In this document: positions 58,826-64,000 of the stretch, one piece after another | Position numbering within the stretch: the stretch's first letter is position 1 | Layout of the letters: every line of letters starts with the position of its first letter | NCBI GenBank assembly: GCA_964417895.1 | Contig: CAYQJS010000028.1 | Coordinates: forward strand, 1-64,000 | Direction: 5' to 3' | From: CAYQJS01 sp964417895 | Lineage (GTDB): Bacteria; Chloroflexota; UBA6077; SHYK01 | DNA length: 64,000 nt | Notes under the pieces: model-generated | The model's database searches: none | Told to the model about the DNA's origin: nothing | Seen by the model: the letters and a program-made list of their open reading frames with translations, nothing else | Made by a program: the position numbers and the translations under genes

Positions 58826-60004
58826 TCAGGCCCCTGAGTCCTCTCGACAGCGACCCAGCGCCTCCTCCAGCTCACGCCGAACCTCCACATCGTCTTCCAG
58901 TGCGAGGCTCCGCCGCACCGCCTCCACAGCTGAAGGCGGCAGCTGCCCGATGCGAGCGAGCGCCCAGGCCGCGTGCCCGCGTACGAGCGGATCGGCATCC
59001 GCGAGCGCGGCGACGAGCGCGGGGATCGCGATGGGATCGCCGCTGTTCCCGAGGGAGATCGCGGCGTTGCGCAGGAGGCCGCCGCGTTTGGCGCGGGTGA
59101 GCGGCGTCCCGCGAAAACGGGCCCGGAACGCCGCGCCGTCCATGCTCAGCAGCTCGATGAGGTCGAGCGACGCTCCGGCGCCCGCGTGTGGCCCGAGCTC
59201 CGGGTGATGTGCCTCGGACCGAGCGCGGTTCCACGGGCACACTTCTTGGCACACGTCACACCCGAAGACCCAAGCGCCCATCAGAGGACGGAGCTCAGTA
59301 GAGACGAAGCCGCGATGCTCGATGGTGAGGTACGAGATACAGCGGCGGGCATCCAGCTGACCGGGCGTCACGAACGCGTCGGTTGGGCACGCGTCGAGGC
59401 ACGCGCGGCATGCGCCGCAATCCCGGGCTACGAAAGGGTCGGGCTCCAGCTCGGCCGTCGTGAGGATCGCGCTCAGGAGGACGTACGAGCCATAGCGGCC
59501 GGTGAGCACGCACGCGTTCTTCCCGACGAACCCGAGGCCCGCCCGCTCGGCCGCGGCTCTGTCCACCAGGGGCCCTGTATCGACAAAAGCCCGACAACGC
59601 GTTCCCTTGCCTGCCAGATCGATGATGGCGTCCGCGAGCGTTCGCAGCCGCTTCCCGATCACGTCGTGGTAGTCGCGCCCCCACGCATAGCGGGCGACGC
59701 GGCCGCGCGGGCGCCTCCCTTCCTCCCGTGGCGGCGCTGGCCGGGTCGGCGCTGTCTGGCCGTAGGCTGTCCCCAGGCCGACGATGGACCGAGCTCCGGG
59801 TAGCAGCGCCTCGGGGTCGCAGGAGAGCTTGACTCGCTCGGCCGTGATCCAACCCATGCCAGCCATGTGGCCACGAGCGAGATCCCCGAGAATCAGCTCT
59901 CGTTCACGGTCGAACGGCTCCGCACGGGCGAATCCCACCAGATCGAAACCCAGGTCTTCCGCTTCCTGCCGAATGGCGCGCTCAGGCGCCTGTGGAGAAT
60001 GCAT
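58826..60004 (-). CDS. queG: Epoxyqueuosine reductase
   Basis: 392 residues. The corrin/FeS reductase domain includes VARYAWGRDYHDVIGKRL and the region FVDTGPLVDRAAAERAGLGF; two [4Fe-4S] sets are CGACRACLDACP and CDVCQEVCPW. Near the C terminus is a HEAT-like stretch (IPALVAALADADPLVRGHAA). It carries out the last step of queuosine tRNA modification with a cobalamin cofactor, linking to the cobT/cobN genes. Confidence 0.95.
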   Translation of the reverse strand: MHSPQAPERAIRQEAEDLGFDLVGFARAEPFDRERELILGDLARGHMAGMGWITAERVKLSCDPEALLPGARSIVGLGTAYGQTAPTRPAPPREEGRRPRGRVARYAWGRDYHDVIGKRLRTLADAIIDLAGKGTRCRAFVDTGPLVDRAAAERAGLGFVGKNACVLTGRYGSYVLLSAILTTAELEPDPFVARDCGACRACLDACPTDAFVTPGQLDARRCISYLTIEHRGFVSTELRPLMGAWVFGCDVCQEVCPWNRARSEAHHPELGPHAGAGASLDLIELLSMDGAAFRARFRGTPLTRAKRGGLLRNAAISLGNSGDPIAIPALVAALADADPLVRGHAAWALARIGQLPPSAVEAVRRSLALEDDVEVRRELEEALGRCREDSGA

Positions 60005-60126
60005 GGGGAGATCGTACTCCCGCTAGCTTGACGGAGCGAGCCGCTGTTCGTGAGAATGCCGGCCGCCCATGACCATCAGCGACGGATGACGACCGTGTGG
60101 CATGCAGAGCGTTTGGGGAGGTACCT

Positions 60127-60927
60127 GTGGATCTGGAGCTGAATGGCAAGACGGCCATCGTGACGGGTGGCAGCCGCGGGATCGGGAAGGCGATCGCTCG
60201 CCAGCTCGCTCGCGAGGGCGCGGACGTGGCGATCGTGGCGCGCACGATGGAGCCCCTCCAGGCAACCGCCATCGAGCTTGCCGCGGAGACGGGCCGACGC
60301 ATCGTGCCCATCGCGGCGGACACGGGCCGCGACGAGTCGGTGAAGAGCATGATCCTCACGGCGGCCGATGCTCTCGGCCACCTCGACATCCTTGTGAACT
60401 CCGCTGCCCGCGTCGCCGGCACGATCCCGGAGCCGACGCTCCCCGAGATCACAGACGAGTCTTTCTGGGGCGACATGAACGTGAAGGTGATGGGCTACCT
60501 CCGCTGCGCGCGCGATGTTGCCCCGTATATGCAGCGCCAGGGATGGGGTCGGATCATCAGCCTCAGCGGTCTGGCAGCCCGGCGCGCGGGATCGATCCTG
60601 GCCAGCACCCGCAACGTGGCCGTGGTGGCCCTCAGTAAAAACCTGGCCGATGAGCTCGGGCCCTTCGGCATCAACGTCAACGTGGTCCACCCCGGCACCA
60701 CCCGCACGGAGCGGACCGTCGGAATGATCGCTGCTCGTGCGGAGCGCGAGGGCGTGTCGCTGGAGGAAGCCGAGCGGAGGTTGGCGCAGGGCAGCACGGT
60801 TCATCGCATCATCGACGCGACCGAGATCGCGTACGTCGTGGCCTTCCTCGCGTCACCGAAATCCATCGCCATCAACGGCGAGGTCATCGCCGTCGGCGGC
60901 GGGCTGCCCGGCGCGATTTATTACTGA
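60127..60927 (+). CDS. Short-chain dehydrogenase/reductase-like protein, atypical active site
   Basis: 266 residues from GTG 60127 (GGGGAGGTACCT upstream; an alternative start lies at 60097). The NAD(P) motif is TGGSRGIG (13-20) and NSAARVAG replaces NNAG. The expected Tyr-x3-Lys after the Ser (LSG) reads LASTRNVAVVALSK: the catalytic Tyr is not evident, and Arg or Asn occupies the Lys region. It may be a non-catalytic or altered-mechanism SDR. Convergent with fkpA-like gene, seven-base overlap. Confidence 0.85.
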   Translation: MDLELNGKTAIVTGGSRGIGKAIARQLAREGADVAIVARTMEPLQATAIELAAETGRRIVPIAADTGRDESVKSMILTAADALGHLDILVNSAARVAGTIPEPTLPEITDESFWGDMNVKVMGYLRCARDVAPYMQRQGWGRIISLSGLAARRAGSILASTRNVAVVALSKNLADELGPFGINVNVVHPGTTRTERTVGMIAARAEREGVSLEEAERRLAQGSTVHRIIDATEIAYVVAFLASPKSIAINGEVIAVGGGLPGAIYY

Positions 60928-61436
60928 ACTCCCAAGAACTCCACGTCGAAGATCAGCGTTGCGTTGGGAGGGATCGGCCCGCTACCCTGCGCGCCGTAGC
61001 CGAGCTGCGGAGTAAGGACGAGACGTCGCTTGCCTCCCGGCCGCATCGTAGCCACGCCCTCGTCCCATCCCCTGATGACCTGCCCCTCCCCCAACTGGAA
61101 AACGAACGGCTCACCGCGGTCGACGGAGCTGTCAAACTTTTTGCCATCCGTGAGCCAGCCGGTGTAGTGGACGCGGACGTTCTGGCCCATCTGCGGCCAC
61201 GGTCCGTTGCCCGGCCGCTCGTCGATAAACCGGAGACCGCTGGCGGTTGTCTGGACCTCTCCGCGCACCTGGGGGATACCGGGCGCGTTGAAGTCGGTAT
61301 CCTGCCCAGACGAGGCCACCGATCCTCCAGCCGCCGTCTGACCGGCCGGGCGTTGCCGGTAGCCCGAGTTGTCGGGCCCGCTGGAACACGCCGCGAGCAA
61401 CGCAGCTACGGTCACCAGAATGATTCTCCGTTTCAC
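60921..61436 (-). CDS. FKBP-type peptidyl-prolyl isomerase lipoprotein
   Basis: 171 residues from GTG 61436. Lipobox LLAAC (C17); disordered Gly/Ser-rich linker; FKBP domain with VRVHYTGWLTDGKKFDSS, FVFQLGEGQVIRGWDEGV and PPNATLIFDVEFLGV. It catalyses prolyl isomerisation or acts as a chaperone at the outer face of the membrane. Its ribosome binding site (GGAGG) lies inside the hicA remnant. Confidence 0.92.
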   Translation of the reverse strand: MKRRIILVTVAALLAACSSGPDNSGYRQRPAGQTAAGGSVASSGQDTDFNAPGIPQVRGEVQTTASGLRFIDERPGNGPWPQMGQNVRVHYTGWLTDGKKFDSSVDRGEPFVFQLGEGQVIRGWDEGVATMRPGGKRRLVLTPQLGYGAQGSGPIPPNATLIFDVEFLGVQ

Positions 61437-61443
61437 GCCAGGC

Positions 61444-61533
61444 TTATTCCTCCTCGAACAGTGCGCGTGGTAGTCCAGATTGCCGAATGATCGACTGCAA
61501 GGTACCGATTCGAAGCTCACGATGTCTACCCAA
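61444..61533 (-). pseudogene. hicA toxin remnant
   Basis: A 29-codon frame reads LGRHRELRIGTLQSIIRQSG and on to FEEE, matching the C terminus of HicA (usually H-GR-x-ELKxGTLRxILRQAGL). There is no start or N-terminal double-stranded RNA-binding region: the preceding codons are the hicB end. It follows hicB closely, so a hicBA pair with an eroded toxin is the best reading. Confidence 0.7.
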
Positions 61534-61753
61534 CGGCGATTTCCAGGCGTGTCACGTAGACCTCGGGGTGCAGGCGCTCCTGGATCTCGGACGGACTTGC
61601 CGACTCGAAAAAGAGCTCCAGGGCTTCTATGAGATTCCGCCGCGACTCCTCGATGGTGTCGCCCTGGCTGGCTATGTCGAGCTCCGGACAAAGGGAGACG
61701 TAACCGTCCCCCTCGCGCTCGATAAGCGCAGTGAACTGCTGTATCCGCGTCAT
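61526..61753 (-). CDS. HicB-family antitoxin
   Basis: 75 residues: FTALIEREGDGYVSLCPELD, SQGDTIEESRRNLIEALELF. This is the HicB partial RNase H-like fold without a DNA-binding C-terminal domain. ATG 61753 was chosen, as the frame upstream (to 61828) has no family match. The downstream toxin is truncated, so this antitoxin is an orphan or neutralises a HicA encoded elsewhere. Confidence 0.85.
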   Translation of the reverse strand: MTRIQQFTALIEREGDGYVSLCPELDIASQGDTIEESRRNLIEALELFFESASPSEIQERLHPEVYVTRLEIAVG

Positions 61754-61868
61754 TGTGTGCACCTCGATAGATGCGGTGCGGCGCTGCTCGCTGACCCCTG
61801 GTGAACCGGCGAGGCTTCTCCTAGTCATACCCGAGATAGGCCACCGTGACCAACTCGTTCCATTTGCC

Positions 61869-64000
61869 CTACTTCTGCTTTGGCCGAGCCTCTACGTCCG
61901 CCTCGGCCGCGAGATACGCAGCCTCCAGCTCCTGCCGCATCTCCCGCGACGGCGCGGACCACAGGCCTCGATCCATGGCTTCCAGCAAACGGGAGGCAAT
62001 GTCGCGCAGCGCCCATGGGTTGCTCTGCCGGAAGAACTCCTGCATAGATGCGTCAATAGCGTAGCTCTGCGCCAGGCGCTCATACATCCAGTCCTCGACG
62101 ACATCGGACGTTGCGTCGTAGCCAAAGAGGAAGTCCACGGTGGCCGCCAGCTCGAGGGCGCCCTTGTAGCCGTGACGCTGGATGGACGCGATCCACTTAG
62201 GGTTCACGACGCGCGAGCGGAAGACGCGCAAGGCCTCCTCTTTGAGAGAGCGCACCCTCGTACGCTGCGGGTCGGCGCTGTCCCCGAAATAGCGTCGTGG
62301 GTTGCGGCCGGCGAGCGCACGAATGGTAGCGATCATCCCCCCGTGGTACTGGAAGTAGTCGTCCGAGTCGAAAATGTCGTGCTCACGGTTGTCCTGGTTC
62401 TTCACTGCCGCCTGGACGCCGGCCAGGGCGCCGCGGAACTCGGCGCGGGCATCGACGCCGTAGGCGTCGCCCGTGTATGCATAGCCGCCCCAGTTGACGT
62501 AGACCTCCGCGAAGTCGGCGTCGTCCCTCCAGTTGCGCTCGTCGATGAGCGGCAGGATGCCGGCGCCGTAGGCGCCCGGGGGCGATCCGAAGACGCGGTA
62601 GGCCGCGCGCTCCGCGGCCTCATGCGGGTCCGCCCCGGCTGCCTCCAGTCGGGCGCGCTCTGCGAGCCAGTGTCGCCGCACGGCGTTCTGCTCCAGCGGC
62701 TCGTCCAGATCGGCAACGGCGTGAAAGGCTCGGTCCATGATGCCGATGAGGTCGGGAAATGCGTCGCGGAAAAAGCCGGAGATGCGGCACACTACGTCGA
62801 CGCGCGGCCTCCCCAGCTCCTGGAGGGGGATGACGTCGAATCCCACCAGCCGACGGCTTTCCGATTGCCAGCGCGGACGTGCTCCGATGAGGGCGAGCGC
62901 CTCCGCAACGTCGTCCCCGTGGGTGCGCATGCAGCTTGTTCCCCAGATGGAGATGCCGACGCTCTCCGGGTAGCCGCCCTCGTCCTCCACGTAGCGGGCG
63001 ATCAGGTCGTCGGCGAGCTGCTGCCCCACGGCCCAGGCTGCGGCGCTGGGAAGCCCGCGAGGATCGACGCTGAAGAAGTTGCGGCCCGTGGGGAGCACCT
63101 GCGCCATCCCCCGCGTCGGAGCGCCGCTCGGGCCCGCGGGTACGTGCGCTCCGTTCAGCGCTCGGAGCAGGTTTGTGATCTCGTCCTCGGTCCTCGCCAG
63201 GTTGGGAGCCAACTCCTCGCAGACAAAACCCAGCGTCCGGAAGAGCGAGGACTGGGGGGATGCGCCCTCACCCGGCGCGGCCGTGCGAAGGGCGGCCGCG
63301 CCGGCCCCTCCCAGGGGGAGAGGCATTCGGGCCGCCCCCCTCTCCCTCTGGGAGAGGGTTGGGGTGAGGGCGTCGTCTATAACTCCGTCGATGAACGACG
63401 TCGAAAACCCGCTGTCCGCGAGAGATGACAGGAGGCGCTGACATACCGCGTCGATAGCTTCGAGAACGTCGGCGTTGGTCGCGAGGCTACGGTCGCACGC
63501 TCGCCCGAGGGCGGCGACGCTCGCCGACGTCTCCGGGGCGAGCCGGGCGCCGAGATCGTCCAGAACGGCGTCGAGATCGAGGGCGAACCATTCCGCCACG
63601 CCGGCGCGGAGGCTGGGGATGTCAAGGTTCGCCAGGCGAACCAGGCTAAAGAGCGTTTCGACCAGCTGTTCTCCCGTCGGTGCCTGGCCCAGCGTGTGGA
63701 GGCCGTCCCTGATCTGCGCCGAGGTCAGCTCGCACAAATAGCCGTTGACGTTCTCGATAAGGTGGGCAAAGTCGCGAGCCCCCAGGTCCGAGATGGTGTA
63801 GGGCACGCCGTCCTCGTGGAACTGAGGGTCCCAGGTGTGCGCGTGCGTCGCGGAGTCGCGGTTCATCAGCTGCGCCAGGTCACCGTCGAGGCGGGCGCGG
63901 ACGATGAGGTCCCAGATCTGGCGCTGCAAGAGCGGCAACTTACTGGGGTCGAGCTGCTCGAGCTGATAGTACTCGTCGACGAGTCGAGCGAGCTCCTCGA
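61869..64000 (-). CDS. cobN: Cobaltochelatase subunit CobN (C-terminal part; N terminus beyond the window)
   Basis: About 710 residues are visible and the frame is open to 64000. EYYQLEQLDPSKLPLLQRQI near the right edge, GQQLADDLIARYVEDEGGYP, NQDNREHDIFDSDDYFQYHG and FFRQSNPWALRDIASRLLEA are diagnostic of CobN, the large subunit that inserts cobalt into the corrin ring with an AAA+/vWA pair. A REP-type repeat (63262-63371) is inserted in frame and encodes ALTPTLSQRERG and a Gly/Ala-rich loop. The MoxR/vWA genes at 38126-41639 are possible chelatase partners. Confidence 0.92.
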   Translation of the reverse strand, partial: EELARLVDEYYQLEQLDPSKLPLLQRQIWDLIVRARLDGDLAQLMNRDSATHAHTWDPQFHEDGVPYTISDLGARDFAHLIENVNGYLCELTSAQIRDGLHTLGQAPTGEQLVETLFSLVRLANLDIPSLRAGVAEWFALDLDAVLDDLGARLAPETSASVAALGRACDRSLATNADVLEAIDAVCQRLLSSLADSGFSTSFIDGVIDDALTPTLSQRERGAARMPLPLGGAGAAALRTAAPGEGASPQSSLFRTLGFVCEELAPNLARTEDEITNLLRALNGAHVPAGPSGAPTRGMAQVLPTGRNFFSVDPRGLPSAAAWAVGQQLADDLIARYVEDEGGYPESVGISIWGTSCMRTHGDDVAEALALIGARPRWQSESRRLVGFDVIPLQELGRPRVDVVCRISGFFRDAFPDLIGIMDRAFHAVADLDEPLEQNAVRRHWLAERARLEAAGADPHEAAERAAYRVFGSPPGAYGAGILPLIDERNWRDDADFAEVYVNWGGYAYTGDAYGVDARAEFRGALAGVQAAVKNQDNREHDIFDSDDYFQYHGGMIATIRALAGRNPRRYFGDSADPQRTRVRSLKEEALRVFRSRVVNPKWIASIQRHGYKGALELAATVDFLFGYDATSDVVEDWMYERLAQSYAIDASMQEFFRQSNPWALRDIASRLLEAMDRGLWSAPSREMRQELEAAYLAAEADVEARPKQK
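63262..63371. repeat. REP doublet inside cobN
   Basis: Left copy GCCCTCACCC...CCTCCCAGGGGGAGAGG and right copy CCCTCTCCCTCTGGGAGAGG with tail TTGGGGTGAGGGC are in inverted order, as at 4126-4270. Read in frame by cobN as an approximately 40-residue loop insertion. Confidence 0.8.

Noticed and set aside
61731..63428. Long plus-strand frame antisense to cobN
   Set aside because: Shadow of cobN; translation shows no domain.

Overview
This is a high-GC, gene-dense bacterial segment. The broad mix of catabolic, respiratory, cobalamin and toxin-antitoxin-like genes, the E. coli-type FrdABCD order, the heavy load of short palindromic and heptanucleotide repeats, and a 10-N assembly gap (57093-57102) suggest a draft or metagenome genome of a Chloroflexota-like lineage. 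That placement is an inference from gene content and repeat style, with no marker-gene evidence. I see no tRNA, rRNA, CRISPR array, prophage or intact transposase.

Layout. 1-1141: 3' part missing from a zinc-ribbon Ser/Thr kinase fused to an AAA module. 1276-10531: a Rieske oxygenase divergent from a MetE-like methyltransferase, two orphan peptide-type ABC substrate-binding lipoproteins, an arylamine N-acetyltransferase and an MFS exporter; this looks like an uptake/catabolic island. 10804-13864: cobT translationally coupled to an unusual inositol-monophosphatase/ADP-ribosylglycohydrolase fusion. 14156-17553: frdABCD. 17655-23911: a YfhO-type membrane protein overlapped by a large glycoside-hydrolase-like secreted protein. 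23918-26243: two unrelated Mg2+ transporters (MgtE, CorA) in one operon. 26651-28948: aroC and type 2 IPP isomerase, divergent. 28911-37284: small regulatory and stress genes: a HEPN pair, a Lon-N protein, a SigR/RsrA-like pair, a frameshifted ECF sigma, DinB, TfoX, DUF429, DUF899, a decayed VOC gene, SRPBCC and ArsR. 37455-41639: a Pro/Ala-rich zinc-finger protein, a MoxR/ChlI AAA+ ATPase and a vWA protein in one operon. 41786-49290: lipoprotein, DUF2142 membrane protein, thioredoxin reductase, dual-specificity phosphatase, ABC-2 exporter. 49359-56458: DUF433/DUF5615, threonine deaminase, glcD, RidA, AAA kinase, Asp/Glu racemase, DUF2283/DUF4258 and glcF. 56597-64000: EVE, peptide deformylase, C26 amidase, QueG, SDR, FKBP, hicB with a hicA remnant, and cobN running off the right edge.

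Functional links: cobT, cobN and possibly the MoxR-vWA pair belong to cobalamin chemistry, and a MetE-like (B12-independent) methyltransferase lies nearby. FrdABCD and GlcD/GlcF feed electrons to the quinone pool. Threonine deaminase makes the enamine/imine products that RidA removes.

The most unusual layer is the repeat population: (i) heptanucleotide tandem arrays, often as inverted pairs, inside coding linkers and intergenic gaps; (ii) an 81-bp palindrome with CCGCTC...GAGCGG ends in five places; (iii) MITE-like elements with CTAG-type ends, two of which abut and share one CTAG; (iv) REP doublets. Several sit in frame inside genes (kinase, cobT, yfhO-like, vWA, DUF2142, cobN). The strongest candidate for a new biochemical system is the cobT / phosphatase-ADP-ribosylglycohydrolase fusion.
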